A stretch of DNA of 64,000 nucleotides from Diadema setosum (GCF_964275005.1 NC_092702.1:9595330-9659329), one strand, 5' to 3'; counted from the stretch's first letter, positions 24,804 to 31,879 are shown. The notes: a model not told the origin generated them from the sequence alone. Program-made: numbers and translations.

Positions 24804-25237
24804 AATTATCACAGGATTACTCACAGTCAGCACGCTATGTGTGTTAATATGACAGAAATCACACATCATCTTTCTCAAGTTCAACAGTGAAAGCACAGCA
24901 TCATTCCTATGACAACTTTAAGATCCATCCAATCCAATTAGTGATTCATGTTTAATCCTGAGTTGTACTTTTCATCTATTTGAATTGTTATTCGTCGGTT
25001 AAGAAAGCAAATACCCAGGATGACCAAGCTAATAAAACAACAGCTCACCGAACACAGTAAAGTAAACACCACCAAATAAAGTGCCGATGCCGATGGGGGG
25101 GGGGGGGGGGGGCAGCAGGGAGGGATTGTATTTCCCCACAAGTTTTCATCGAGACTTTGCTCGGTGATAAAGACAATCTACTTACCATAGGCTAATCCCA
25201 GCAGGGTAAGCATTACCCATACACCTGTCGTCTTCAT
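1164..25237 (-). CDS. Secreted multi-discoidin (F5/8 type C) protein, nectin-like; 14 exons, 3' end beyond window
   Basis: Predicted spliced gene read from 25237 down to 1164. Exons: 25186-25237, 23804-23929, 21169-21377, 20401-20545, 19261-19386, 15697-15899, 14395-14542, 11820-11945, 10833-11041, 9951-10098, 8698-8858, 7055-7240, 3641-3794, 1164-1477. They sum to 2307 nt (769 codons), open throughout, with GT-AG at each junction. Residues 1-18 are a signal peptide; then four complete discoidin domains (about 22-172, 181-333, 338-495, 500-660) and a fifth from 666, cut by the window edge. Each shows the family signatures: Q-W/Y-I-x-V-D-L, G-V/I-I-T-Q-G-R, F-x-G-N-x-D-R-N and A-R-F-I-R-I-x-P-x-x-W. 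Discoidin domains bind glycans, lipids or cell-surface receptors outside the cell. Echinoderm nectin, a secreted matrix adhesion protein, is known to have six tandem discoidin domains, so I infer a nectin homologue (unrelated to vertebrate nectins). A different secreted discoidin-repeat lectin is possible. No RGD motif is visible. The domain family is near certain; the name is not. Confidence 0.85.
1521..1595. repeat. (TTG)n/(TTA)n microsatellite
   Basis: About 20 TTG units followed by several TTA units, in the intron just upstream (in gene sense) of exon 14. Confidence 0.9.
1757..1876. repeat. Palindromic MITE fragment
   Basis: An almost perfect hairpin: CTGTTCATATTCA at about 1798-1810 pairs with TGAATATGAACAG at about 1820-1832, and outer GTCGCTCCCACAAAG pairs with CTTTGTGGGAGTGAC. 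Noncoding, intronic. Confidence 0.6.
2586..3151. mobile_element. piggyBac-type MITE with TTAA target duplication
   Basis: About 190-bp inverted arms begin AGGGAAGGTAAACCC on the left and, on the complement, AGGGAAGATAAACCC on the right. Each end is directly flanked by TTAA (2586-2589 and 3148-3151), the target duplication typical of piggyBac elements. Arms match closely, so it is not very old. Noncoding and intronic; one short open frame crosses the middle but resembles nothing known. Confidence 0.7.
3235..3578 (-). mobile_element. tRNA-derived SINE
   Basis: On the minus strand the head (about 3572 down to 3498) reads like a tRNA. It has an A box (GCTCAGTCGGTAGCGC) and a B box (GGTTCGAATCC), and the ends AGTGAG and CTCACT can pair. 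The anticodon arm does not fold properly, so it is not a working tRNA gene. A body of about 260 bases follows. Its right end lies 64 bp from exon 13. Confidence 0.55.
3641..3794 (-). CDS. Exon 13 (C exon, discoidin domain 4)
   Basis: 154 nt, residues 614-664, phase 0 in, phase 1 out. Encodes I-F-V-G-N-N-D-R-D-G, M-A-R-F-V-R-I-H-P-L-T-W and R-W-E-L-S-G-R-G-P-F. The donor is taken as GTACTA because it keeps the phase needed by exon 14. It is a weaker site than the others and could be off by a few bases. Confidence 0.8.
4093..4258. mobile_element. Short hAT-like MITE
   Basis: 166 bp with ends CAGTGGCGGATCCGGGAG and, on the complement, CAGGGGCGGATCCAGGAG. CAGTGGCG ends are typical of hAT elements. 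Flanking CTAAG occurs on both sides (4088-4092 and 4259-4263), shorter than the 8 bp expected. The interior has long G and C runs and no coding sequence. Confidence 0.65.
4519..5467. mobile_element. Tc1/mariner-type nonautonomous element
   Basis: Inverted arms of about 250 bp: the left starts CACTCAGCAAAAA, the right complement CACAGCCAAAAA, each next to TA (4519-4520 and 5466-5467). Further matching blocks include TCAACCTAT and GCACAAAAGT. No transposase frame lies between the arms. Intronic (intron 12 of the discoidin gene). Ends and TA target fit Tc1/mariner. Confidence 0.65.
5480..7040. other. Intron 12 remainder, nothing recognised
   Basis: AT-rich intron sequence with a (GT)n run near 6804-6832 and a short poly(T) run. 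Short open frames show no domain and low-complexity composition. Confidence 0.5.
7055..7240 (-). CDS. Exon 12 (shortened B exon, discoidin domain 4)
   Basis: 186 nt, residues 552-613, phase 0 in and out. Encodes D-P-N-Q-W-I-K-V-D-L, I-T-G-V-I-T-Q-G-R-Q and N-Q-W-V-T-T-F-K-L-S-Y. The donor is taken as GTGATT after G-D-K. Reading through instead reaches a stop four codons later, which supports the splice. Confidence 0.82.
7557..8094. mobile_element. MITE with long inverted arms, family 1, copy 2
   Basis: Same family as 510-1092. The left arm contains AAGGAAGGTATGACGTTATA and TTTCTTGACCAGTC; the right arm matches it inverted, around GAGAGCATGACATCATCAAC. It lies in the intron between exons 11 and 12 of the discoidin gene. 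The copies differ at many positions, so the family is not recent. Confidence 0.6.
8140..8345 (+). mobile_element. Possible LINE 3' end fragment
   Basis: Ends in GGGCCCCCTAGG, a short stem-forming block around GATGGGGCTACCC, and AAAACTGAATAA. This resembles the short hairpin plus tail at the 3' ends of CR1/L2-type LINEs. No coding part remains. Weakly supported. Confidence 0.3.
8698..8858 (-). CDS. Exon 11 (extended A exon, discoidin domain 4)
   Basis: 161 nt, residues 498-551, phase 1 in but phase 0 out. Encodes L-G-I-E-D, F-S-L-T-A-S-S-C-Y, then a second cysteine seven residues on, A-R-L-N-T and finally G-G-W-R-A-A. In the other domains G-G-W lies at the start of the B exon. Here the intron sits further downstream, so the A exon is longer and the B exon shorter. 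Donor GTGAGT. Confidence 0.85.
9951..10098 (-). CDS. Exon 10 (C exon, discoidin domain 3)
   Basis: 148 nt, residues 449-497, phase 0 in and phase 1 out, the same length as the C exon of domain 2. Encodes I-F-T-G-N-T-D-R-N-G, V-R-A-R-F-V-R-I-V-P-V-T-W and M-R-F-E-L-L-G-D-G-P-V. Confidence 0.88.
10833..11041 (-). CDS. Exon 9 (B exon, discoidin domain 3)
   Basis: 209 nt, residues 379-448. Encodes Y-G-G-A-W-I-A-K-R-N-D, Q-W-I-Q-V-D-L, I-Q-G-V-L-T-Q-G-R and N-Q-W-V-Q-T-Y-K-V-M-F. Its 3' splice acceptor lies at 11042-11043, only about 30 nt from a MITE insertion (11075-11178). Confidence 0.88.
11064..11188. mobile_element. 104-bp MITE with 10-bp target duplication, next to exon 9
   Basis: The element (11075-11178) has near-perfect 27-bp inverted ends starting AGCCTTTTGTCAAGGCCC, with a GCGAGCGAAGCGAGC core. 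ACGTTTGCGT occurs on both sides (11064-11073 and 11179-11188), a 10-bp target duplication suggesting a Mutator-like element. It lies about 30 nt upstream, in gene sense, of the exon 9 acceptor. Confidence 0.75.
11820..11945 (-). CDS. Exon 8 (A exon, discoidin domain 3)
   Basis: 126 nt, phase 1 in and out, residues 337-378. Encodes L-G-V-E-D-G-R-I-K-K-E-Q-L-S-A-S-S then C-Y-S-A-H-Y-C and G-R-L-N-M. The C-x5-C pair is spaced as in domain 1. Confidence 0.88.
12526..13815. mobile_element. TU-like foldback element with minisatellite arms
   Basis: The left arm (about 12530-12790) is a tandem array of a 15-18 bp unit, AAAAATGTCAGAGGT. The right arm (about 13670-13815) is the same unit inverted, ACCTCTGACATTTTT. 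Foldback TU elements described in sea urchins have outer arms made of 15-bp direct repeats, which this closely resembles. The middle holds a (TTA)n run (12953-13015), a (CA)n run (13086-13112) and a lone hAT-like end, CAGTGGCGTAA at 12928. No transposase is seen. Intronic. Outer ends and target duplication are not resolved. Confidence 0.6.
12953..13015. repeat. (TTA)n microsatellite
   Basis: About 20 units, uninterrupted, inside the foldback element. Confidence 0.9.
14395..14542 (-). CDS. Exon 7 (C exon, discoidin domain 2)
   Basis: 148 nt, residues 288-336, phase 0 in, phase 1 out. Encodes V-F-T-G-N-K-D-R-N-T and V-T-A-R-Y-I-R-I-H-P-V-T-W-H-N-H-I-S-M-R-F, then G-T-G-P-V-V at the link to domain 3. 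Confidence 0.88.
14738..15131. mobile_element. MITE with 23-bp exact inverted ends
   Basis: The left end TCAGCTTGAGCTTGAAGAAT plus AGC is repeated exactly, inverted, at the right end. A second inner inverted pair (CAGCTCGAG near 14937, CTCGAGCTG near 15046) and several AGCCGGCTA or AGCCCGCTAA blocks make it fold on itself. No coding sequence. Intronic, between exons 6 and 7. Confidence 0.65.
15697..15899 (-). CDS. Exon 6 (B exon, discoidin domain 2)
   Basis: 203 nt, residues 220-287, phase 1 in, phase 0 out. Encodes G-G-W-S-S-R-K-N-D-A-N-Q-Y, I-E-V-D-L, V-S-G-V-I-I-Q-G-R-E and Q-W-V-T-T-F-K-V-S-Y. Two codons shorter than the B exons of domains 1 and 3. The donor is GTCAGT. Confidence 0.88.
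16175..16255 (+). mobile_element. Degenerate tRNA-like SINE head
   Basis: TTGTAGTTTAGTGG resembles a pol III A box and GATTCGATTCC, some 45 bases on, resembles a B box. The stems do not form a good cloverleaf. Probably a decayed tRNA-derived SINE in intron 5. Confidence 0.35.
16446..16502. repeat. (CT)n microsatellite
   Basis: Interrupted CT run with CACT variants, intronic. Confidence 0.85.
17060..18300. other. GC-richer intronic stretch, likely old repeats
   Basis: Base composition rises clearly relative to its surroundings, and CpG-containing words are common. Around 18000-18215 the text (GTGCAAAATAACTCAAAAAG, then GGATTTGGATGAAACTTGCA) looks like a dispersed marine-invertebrate repeat, from memory rather than a search. 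ACGCACTTGTAACAA at about 17840 recurs near 18600 (inverted) and 18925. No coding exon was found. Confidence 0.4.
18430..19020. repeat. Cluster of three inverted repeats (palindromic MITE complex)
   Basis: Outer pair 1: GCGCAGCCATAGTGGGTGTA near 18436 pairs with its complement at about 18657-18677. A tight palindrome with about 53-bp arms spans 18691-18797. Pair 2: GGTGTCCCAGCC near 18843 with its partner near 18988, around poly(C) and poly(G) runs. All lie in the intron just downstream (in gene sense) of exon 5, which ends at 19261. Noncoding. Confidence 0.6.
19261..19386 (-). CDS. Exon 5 (A exon, discoidin domain 2)
   Basis: 126 nt, phase 1 in and out, residues 178-219. Encodes L-G-L-E-S-G-A-I-P-D-S-A-F-T-A-S-S-M-Y and then P-A-N-A-R-L-N-F, the canonical start of a discoidin domain. 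It lacks the close cysteine pair seen in domains 1, 3 and 4. It is too short to stand out as an open frame. I found it because domain 2 needed an A exon here; its length and phases match the other A exons exactly. Acceptor is aacag before the first base and donor is GTAACT. Confidence 0.85.
20401..20545 (-). CDS. Exon 4 (C exon, discoidin domain 1)
   Basis: 145 nt, residues 130-177, phase 0 in and phase 1 out. Encodes V-F-H-G-N-S-D-R-N-T and V-T-A-R-F-I-R-I-M-P-V-S-W followed by M-R-F-E-L-L-G. The family's usual closing cysteine after E-L-x-G is absent; G-R follows instead. Confidence 0.88.
20745..21085. other. GC-rich intronic block of unknown origin
   Basis: Between exons 3 and 4 there is a block open on both strands for about 90 codons. 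It has higher GC than flanking sequence and near-inverted pieces (GGAGAATCGAACATG and GATTCTTTTCGGAGAC). The translations show no domain I know. Probably a repeat fragment. Confidence 0.35.
21169..21377 (-). CDS. Exon 3 (B exon, discoidin domain 1)
   Basis: 209 nt, residues 60-129, phase 1 in and phase 0 out. Carries the core beta-sandwich strands: G-A-W-S-T-K-K, Q-Y-I-Q-V-D-L, V-T-G-I-I-T-Q-G-R-Q and N-Q-W-V-T-S-F-K-V. The length matches the B exon of domain 3 exactly (209 nt). Confidence 0.88.
21635..21830. repeat. Degenerate TTCGGATTAACGAAC-type repeat, copy 1
   Basis: Repeated words such as TTCCGAAGATTTGTTAATCC and, in the other sense, TTCGGAACAACGAATATTCG alternate in both orientations. 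A related stretch lies at 39360-39655. Noncoding; short open frames here are by-products of the repeat. Confidence 0.5.
22666..22714. repeat. (TA)n microsatellite
   Basis: About 24 TA units directly before the foldback element at 22791. Confidence 0.9.
22791..23420. mobile_element. Foldback element: near-perfect 270-bp inverted repeat
   Basis: The left arm (22791-23064) and right arm (23149-23420) are almost exact reverse complements around an 84-bp loop. At 23329-23356 (and inverted in the left arm) the text CTTGACAAAGGGCAGG then AAGCCCGAAAGC has the layout of a type of hammerhead ribozyme found in Penelope-like elements: a CUGANGA-like box, a stem, then GAAA. It departs from the consensus. 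A pair of inverted terminal repeats from such an element is one reading; a simple foldback is another. Intronic, between exons 2 and 3. Confidence 0.6.
23610..23660. repeat. Short hairpin, dispersed-repeat-like
   Basis: CTTGCCCG and CGGGCAAG are separated by about 22 bases and can form a stem. The following text looks like a repeat common in marine invertebrates. Function unknown. Confidence 0.3.
23804..23929 (-). CDS. Exon 2 (A exon, discoidin domain 1)
   Basis: 126 nt, phase 1 in and out, residues 18-59. Encodes the start of domain 1: M-x-D-G-R-I-T-K-E-Q-L-T-A-S-S then C-W-H-K-Y-Y-C, the ligand-loop side of the fold. The two cysteines are five residues apart, close enough for a local disulfide. 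The same length and phases recur in the A exons of domains 2 and 3. Confidence 0.85.
24732..24800. repeat. (CA)n-(TA)n compound microsatellite
   Basis: CA units followed by more than 20 TA units, in the first intron of the discoidin gene. Confidence 0.9.
25186..25237 (-). CDS. Exon 1: start codon and signal peptide of discoidin gene
   Basis: Encodes M-K-T-T-G-V-W-V-M-L-T-L-L-G-L-A-Y and the first base of codon 18. This is a short basic start, a hydrophobic core and a small residue at the end, as in a cleaved secretion signal. The donor is GTAAG (plus strand cttac before 25186) and leaves phase 1. The first ATG after the predicted TATA box is used. Confidence 0.8.
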
Positions 25238-25337
25238 GGTTGGTCCCCTCTGACCGACCCAAAGATTTGTCTCCAAGTGGCGTCCTGATCAAAGATATGG
25301 CAGATGACTGAATGCATCAAGTAAGACAGACACATCT

Positions 25338-25345
25338 TCTTTATA
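25338..25345 (-). promoter_or_regulatory. TATA box of the discoidin gene
   Basis: Read on the minus strand the sequence is TATAAAGA, flanked by GGG upstream. It lies about 100 nt before the start codon at 25237. An initiator-like TTCAGTC at 25306-25312 lies about 35 nt downstream and would give a 5' leader of roughly 70 nt. The leader between them and the ATG contains no other ATG in the coding frame. Inferred from spacing alone. Confidence 0.5.
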
Positions 25346-26320
25346 CCCCTTCATATCATCTCTGAATGTTCTCATATCATTTCATTTTGATTTCTCCAGT
25401 ATACGTTGCAAGGACTAAAGCTTAGACGAATACTGTTGGGCAAGAGGGGGTGGGGTAATTCATCGATTGTTGAAGGTAAGTATGGTATGAATGAAAAAGC
25501 CCACGCGAAACTGCGCCTGGCTATGTCAAAGAAAAGGAAAATAATTATGGCCAGCCAAAAAAAAAAAAAACACCTTGAAATCGTTTCACCAGGGACAATA
25601 TTTTGATATATTTATGTATTGAACGAGTATTATTTACCGTTTTCACCACAAAATAATGATAACAAACATTCATATTCATCGGTTGCTGATCATTTGCTTT
25701 ATTTGCACCAAGGTGAGTTTAATGAATGGAGGCGGTGCACACATAAACAACAGGTTGTTGGAATTAAGAAGCAACGCGACAATCTGACGCCAGTTTACAT
25801 TCCACATTTTTCTTTCAGAAGCGTAAGTCTTTCACATTTATTTGAAATTTGAGATATATATGTGCTATTATCACTTTCTTAGTCTTCTCCTTGAGGTACT
25901 ATTTATGAAAAAAAAAACCCAAACAAGTGAAGGTCAGTGGAAGGCTGAGAAAGCGATGCCATCAACTTTTCTTATTTTCATAAGTGATTGTGAAGAACAA
26001 TAATGTTTCATAAAATGTGTTTAAAAAAAAAAAAAACCTTTTGAATGATTTGTTTTATTTCTTTCTCTACTGCAGTGTTCTGCTTGATTTGATAATCATA
26101 CTCTTTATCAAAGTCCCTTTGATCACGGAATTGAGTTGCATTTTACTTAGTACATAATTACGATGAAATAGATATTCTTGTTATTTTTTTTAAACAACTC
26201 CTACGGGCATGCATAGAATTTACTTGTTATCTTTATTTCTATTTTTTTTTTGTTGTTGTTGCAGATCCAGCATAGAATAACATCACCAAAAGGCACACAA
26301 AATAGCAATAAAACAAATAA
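25346..26320. other. Upstream flank of the discoidin gene
   Basis: AT-rich intergenic sequence with poly(A) runs. No coding exon or clear mobile element seen. Upstream regulatory sequence of the discoidin gene would lie here, but I cannot name individual sites. Confidence 0.4.
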
Positions 26321-26321
26321 A

Positions 26322-26416
26322 ATCATGGGCGTACATACTCGAGCGGGATACGAACCCACGACCTCCTGATCACCGGACAGGCGTCATCTCCGCTAGACCA
26401 CCGAGCTTTCGCCCGA
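26322..26416 (-). mobile_element. tRNA-like SINE head, inverted copy
   Basis: The reverse complement matches 26559-26653 almost exactly. On the minus strand: A box TGGTCTAGCGG, B box GGTTCGTATCC, acceptor ends that pair at most positions. The anticodon arm has a T-T mismatch and no U before the anticodon position, so not a functional tRNA gene. Confidence 0.6.
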
Positions 26417-26490
26417 CTACTAAAACACTGATCAATTCGTCGATGCAGGGCAATTTGTCAATCAGTTGTAATGAAAGCATCTTAACCTAA
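26417..26490 (+). mobile_element. SINE body fragment
   Basis: Direct repeat of the body at 26670-26755, with CACTGATCAATTC and GGGCAATTTGTCAATCAGTT. It lacks about 15 bases present in the other copy. It lies immediately after a head in the opposite orientation. Confidence 0.55.
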
Positions 26491-26558
26491 GAATTTCATG
26501 AATTCGAATAATTACGCAATACCCGCTGCATACATAAGGATTAGAACCAACACTTGCT

Positions 26559-26760
26559 GTCGGGCGAAAGCTCGGTGGTCTAGTGGAGATGACGCCTGTC
26601 CGGTGATCAGGAGGTCGTGGGTTCGAATCCCGCTCGAGTATGTACGCCCATGATTTTTTTTATCATGGCTACTACTAAAACACTGATCAATTCAGTGCTT
26701 ATTTACGTCGATGCAGGGCAATTTGTCAATCAGTTGCAATGAAAGCATCTCGACGGAAGA
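26559..26760 (+). mobile_element. SINE: tRNA-like head plus body
   Basis: The head (26559-26653) has A box TGGTCTAGTGG and B box GGTTCGAATCC; the T arm GTGGG/CCCGC and a D stem GTC/GAC can form. The body (26665-26760) contains ACACTGATCAATTCAGTG and GGGCAATTTGTCAATCAGTT. A body copy also follows the inverted head at 26417-26490, and a third lies at 53935-54035. The family is thus present at least three times in the window. Confidence 0.6.
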
Positions 26761-27000
26761 ATTTCACGAATGTGAAGAAGTAAAGCTACCAGAAACCAGA
26801 AAACAGCAATTGAAATTTACTAGTGAACGGGTGACTCGGATCAGGGTCATTACGACCCCAATTTAAGTACCGCTTGGAACCTCACCCACGTGATAGGCCA
26901 TTCCTGTTTGTTACGTGTTTTGTTTTGGTTTTGGTTTTTTTAAAGTATCATGTTTTACCTTTCTGTCTTTTTTTTCCAATGGCTTTGTTTTCAGACAATA

Positions 27001-27165
27001 TCTGGGCCCCGTTTCATAAAAAGTTGATATGATAAAAACTCTTGCTGGAATGTCAATTGTCATGGTAACGACATGAATGCAGCTTCCTGATTGGCTGTTG
27101 CTATAGGAAGTTGTCATTCCAGCAAGAGTTGACATCCTAACATCTTTTATGAAACGGGGCCCAGA
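27001..27165. mobile_element. Palindromic MITE
   Basis: About 165 bp with inverted ends CTGGGCCCCGTTTCAT and further matching blocks ACTCTTGCTGGAATG / CATTCCAGCAAGAGT. Noncoding. Short palindromes with these ends are widespread in marine invertebrates, by memory. Confidence 0.65.
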
Positions 27166-27391
27166 TCACCCATGCAGACACAAGGATATTATGTCACATT
27201 TTTAAACATTTTGCGCGCCCGCGCGTGTGTGTGTGTGTGTGTGTGTGTGTGACCTGTCATGTAGCAACGCGGAAGGCAATGATGATGTGACATGCATAAT
27301 ATCCAGCACCCTGCTATATTGATGAGCTATCAATTCAACAACAATACCTATAGATACGTTCCAACAAGAAAAGGAAAACAATAACAACAAC

Positions 27392-27427
<36 letters not shown>

Positions 27428-28813
27428 AGGAAGATATACAGGTGTAGATGAAATTGCTATTCAAAAAGTGATATCGTGTTCATTCAAGTTCATCACCCGG
27501 CCAAGTTCAGCAACATGCTGAACTGCCTTCATAATTTATGTTGCAAAAGAGTTCGTGCGCGTGCTTTGTTAAACCTAAGTTTTATGTATCACCATTGTAC
27601 CCCATGGACAAATTGCACATCTCCTTATAAGCCGCCAGCTATATGTTCCATTTAGACATCCATATTCATTGGACACCAATATATTCAACAAAACTGCTTT
27701 GGGATAAAAAGTCAAAACCGTCATGGAACTTTGATACAGGCCAGTTGTGCCATACGATATGAAGAACTATTGGCATAATACGCAGAAGATTTCAGTTTTT
27801 GCTTGTGACTGATTATGCTAAAGTTATTTGACTACACTTTGATACCATTTGAGAAGTATTACGTTTACTAATCCACTCACATTGTGTGTCACCATCAAGG
27901 CCATTGTTTTCACCAATGAAGGTACTGCCAATTCAAAGTAATACATGCATCAATTTATTAACAGGTATTTTTAGACATAAATGTTACTATGATAATATAC
28001 CAATTTCATTTTAAATTATTCTGTTATACATTGTACAATACAAGAAATAGGAATGGCTATCAACCACCCTTACCACGAACTGAAATATTCAAATCCATGA
28101 TATTCTGTCAAGGACCATTGATTTAGAATCATTTTCCGGATAATTTGTAAAATATTAAGTCAAACAAACAAGATGAAATTACTGCCGCAAATTTGATTCA
28201 TCATTATATCTTTAAACCAAGCAACTCTCTATTCTTTATTCTCTTTTGTCTCTTTCTATCTTAATGTACTTTATGTTCATTGTGTATTTTATCTATGATG
28301 TATTTGACTATCATGTATTATGTCATCTGGGGCATTTTACACAGATTGGTGTGTTTCAGATGGTCCACTACACTCTCATACTGTTTAAATGTCAATATTG
28401 TTGTATGTATTAAAAAGGGGGAATACATGAAATGAAATGGAAACATTGGGTTCAATGCCTCAGTCATATTACATGATAGATAAACATCAACTTTGTTTTT
28501 GTCATAAGAAGAACTATACGGCACAGGTTTATTTTGCAGATGTCAATTCTGTGGTTGAAGACATACTTTAAGCAGGGAGGTGGGAAGAAAAAAGGTCGCA
28601 CATCACAGGTAACAAAAAGAAGAACTCTGAGTTTATAAAAAGTCTGTGGCCTTCACTTTAATCAAATTGTTCTTGAATGTGAGATAAACAACCCGCCGTG
28701 TGACGACTATAGCCTATAGGCCCTACCAAAACGCCGACAGTAATTAATATCGGTATTTAAGGCAGGACATAATTACGAAAGGACCAGCCTGAATTTTCAT
28801 CATGATCTGGGTT

Positions 28814-28856
<43 letters not shown>

Positions 28857-30640
28857 CTCCTTCTTTCTTTTGTTTTGTTTGTTTGTTTGATGTGTTCCAT
28901 TTGAAGTTTGTCGGTAGAGCTTGTGCAATTCCGATAATCGGGTCTTGCAAACATCTATAGACAGCTTTGCTTTGTCTTGCATATCGGGCAGCGGACTACA
29001 CGGCAGCCTTGAAACTACCTGTACGGGTCCTTCTCGCTAGTGATCTGCGATCTCCAAAAGAATACCTTTTTTGTTATGCCGATGCAGCCCTGGGACATGG
29101 AATATCATAGCGCGGTTCACTGAAATAAAATCACCCTTCTTTTCACGAGCACTTTTCTTTTCCTTCTAATCTTTACGACTGTTTCATGGAGTAAAGTGGT
29201 ACGAGTTCATAGGAATTCATTTTCAAAGATTTTTCCTGTTTTGTTTGTTGTCTTTTTGATTGATTCTTTGTAAATATATAAACTTTGGAATTTTTGTCTA
29301 ATTCATCTTGCAGTTACCTTTGAAAAAAAACAAAAACAAAAACAAACATAGACCTGAAGAGACTTTAAGATCCTAACTTTTGCGGTGTGTATGTTATAAT
29401 GCAGTGTTTTATTTTGTTTTCATTAAGTTTTATGTTTTCCCTTTCCTTCTCTACAATTCAAAGCAAAAATTACAACTGTGGCAGTAGTAGTAGTAGTAGC
29501 AGTAGCAATAGTACAGTTATAGTATGGTAGAAATATAGATAGTCAACATTCAAAGTAGTATCATAATCATGATACTAATAATAACAGATACAACACGACT
29601 GGAAAACATAATGTTACTTGTAGGTACAATGTACTTTTAGTGCCTTCTTACATTGATAGTAATATCTTAGAAATGACACGTTTACTGTGAATTCATGGGC
29701 TTGAAAGGTTTAAATTTCTGCGGATCTTAACGTCTCATGATGTTTTGCATTCAATTTTTATTGGTTTTCTGCAACATGCCACTTTTTGTTACCTTTTTTA
29801 TGTTAAAATACCAAATGACAGACAATTTTCTCGAGACCATTTTGTTGCTGTTGTTGCTGCTAGTGGCCTCATATTCTTGCCTTTCTTATGATATGTTTTT
29901 GTAAATTAAATTGAGAAACTTTTCTAAATTCACAAATGTGAGGTCTTATATCATACACCTTCTGATGTATACATTAACACCGACTTCAGACTTGTGTCAC
30001 CAGTAACGGCTATACTCATTCTGATGTGTTTGAATCTCCACCATATGTTTCTTTTTGCTTCATCGTAAAAATTGTTCAGATTTATCATATTTATTTGTTT
30101 ATTAGTCAAATACATTGTTGTGTCAATGAATCAAATAGTCTTTTCTTCGAAGAATTTCTGTGACAATTGAAAGAATTGATAATTATTGTTCATTTATACG
30201 TATATTCATTTATTCTCCGTTTCTATCAGAAACGTATGAATATAGATTACTATAGTAAAGAAGTGCATAAAATACATTAACATAATAATGTGCTATAATC
30301 AAATTTATAGGACGCAATTTATTATTAGTTCTTGTTCAGTAGGTAGCTCTTTCGCAATGCTCGTGAACTAAGCATGCATTGCACATGTTCCAGGTGTAAT
30401 TTAAAGGAGACCTCTGGATGATTTTCAGACTTTTACATTTGAACAACTATAAATTAGAAATACTAAGTACAGAGTTTCAGAATTTATAGTGATTAGGATG
30501 AGGAATAAGAATGTTTTCAAACTTTATAACAAATTGCAATGAACAAAGATGATGAAATGGCAGCCTCACCTTAAGAATGCATGAGTAGGGGCTCAAGAAA
30601 ATACCGTTTTGCGGTAATGTCTCCCATTCCATACATTTTT
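27166..30640. other. Intergenic, no gene recognised
   Basis: AT-rich sequence with (GT)n at 27228-27251, (GA)n at 27396-27423 and (CTTT)n at 28812-28862. Open frames are short and match no domain I know. Confidence 0.45.
28812..28862. repeat. (CTTT)n microsatellite
   Basis: About 11 CTTT units. It gives spurious Lys/Glu-rich frames on the minus strand. Confidence 0.9.
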
Positions 30641-30715
30641 TCCTACATAAAGAGAGGTACCATATTGTAGAACAGCCTTTGGATATGGCCTCGGCTGCCT
30701 TGAACGTAGACTATC

Positions 30716-31600
30716 ACTCCACAGACTTCTTCTTCTTCTTCATTGGCGACTATGGACCTCCACTCTGTTCTGTTCATGGCCGCCTTACTACATGCGGCCA
30801 CACTCTTACCTGTCCACTCCTTTATGTTGTTACACCACACACTGCGCTGGCGTCCTCTGCATCTTCTGCCTTCTATAATCCATTCCAGTACACTTTTTGG
30901 GATGTTCTGATGTCTTTTAGCATTGCCAAAATATCTGAGTTTTCTTAATTTAATGTCTTTCATCAAGGTTTTTGTGACATTCACTGATGATCTAGAACAT
31001 ACTGATTTGTTTTCCTGTCTGTCCATATACGGCCCAGGCGTCTGAATATCCACATCTCGAATGCCGCCAGCCTTTTCATATCATCCAAGTACAATGTCCA
31101 TGTCTCACAACAGTAAAGGAGAGTTGAATGCACGTAACATTTTACTAATCTGAGCTTGGTTGCAGTAGATATCTTCCTTGATGTTAACAGTTTACTCATT
31201 TGGGTAAACTTAGTTGTAGCCATTCCAATTCTTCTCCTAATTTCTCCACCATTCTTCCCATCTTCATAAACATTTTGTCCTAAATATGTGAATTCACTGA
31301 CTTGTTCCAGGAGAGTGTTAGTGATAGAGATGTTTACCCTTGGTATTTCTACCTTTCGAGATATTACCATCGTTTTGGTCTTTTTCACATTCATGTCCGA
31401 GCCAAATGCCTTACTTTGGCGGTATATGACATCAACAATTGTTTGCAGATCTTGTTCATTATCAGCTAGCAACACAGTATCATCCGCATATCTCAGGTTA
31501 TTTATCATTTCTCCACTGACGTTATTTATTAATTGTAGATTAATTATTTATAGATTAATTATTCATTAATTTATAGATTATTTATCATTACTCCACAGAC
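30716..31600 (-). mobile_element. 5'-truncated LINE (reverse transcriptase end fragment)
   Basis: On the minus strand, from about 31510: N-L-R-Y-A-D-D-T-V-L-L-A (the YADD catalytic box), then F-T-Y-L-G-Q, R-R-R-I-G-M-A and E-T-W-T-L. After a frame change come L-R-Y-F-G-N and G-R-R-C-R-G-R-Q-R. This is the end of a non-LTR reverse transcriptase and its C-terminal region; the N-terminal half is missing. The 3' end is a (GAA)n tail at 30727-30741. ACTCCACAGAC stands at 30716-30726 and 31590-31600, a likely target duplication, though the 5' side has a messy TAATTA-rich duplication. The clade (RTE- or L1-like) is uncertain. At least one frameshift; dead. Confidence 0.75.
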
Positions 31601-31879
31601 ACCGCGTTCAAAACAGTGAGCTCCGTAGAGACCGTGCTTTATCGTTTTGTGTATAGTCTTGATTCAGACGCACAGGCTTATTATTAAAGCCCAGAATGCA
31701 TTGATTAAAGACTACATTTTTCATGACCAAGCTACTCATTTGGAATTGCTCTCATAGTTTGATACACTTATATCTGCCTAACAAATAAAACGGCACCACA
31801 AAGGTTTTGTCCCTTTTGTTGGTACCAATATCTGACCTGGCCCATGGACTAACAGGTGAACTTCTATAATAAACTCTTA

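Noticed and set aside
26559-26653. Functional tRNA-Thr(GGT)-like gene
   Set aside because: The first acceptor pair and one anticodon-stem pair mismatch and U33 is lacking. It is followed by a repeated body.
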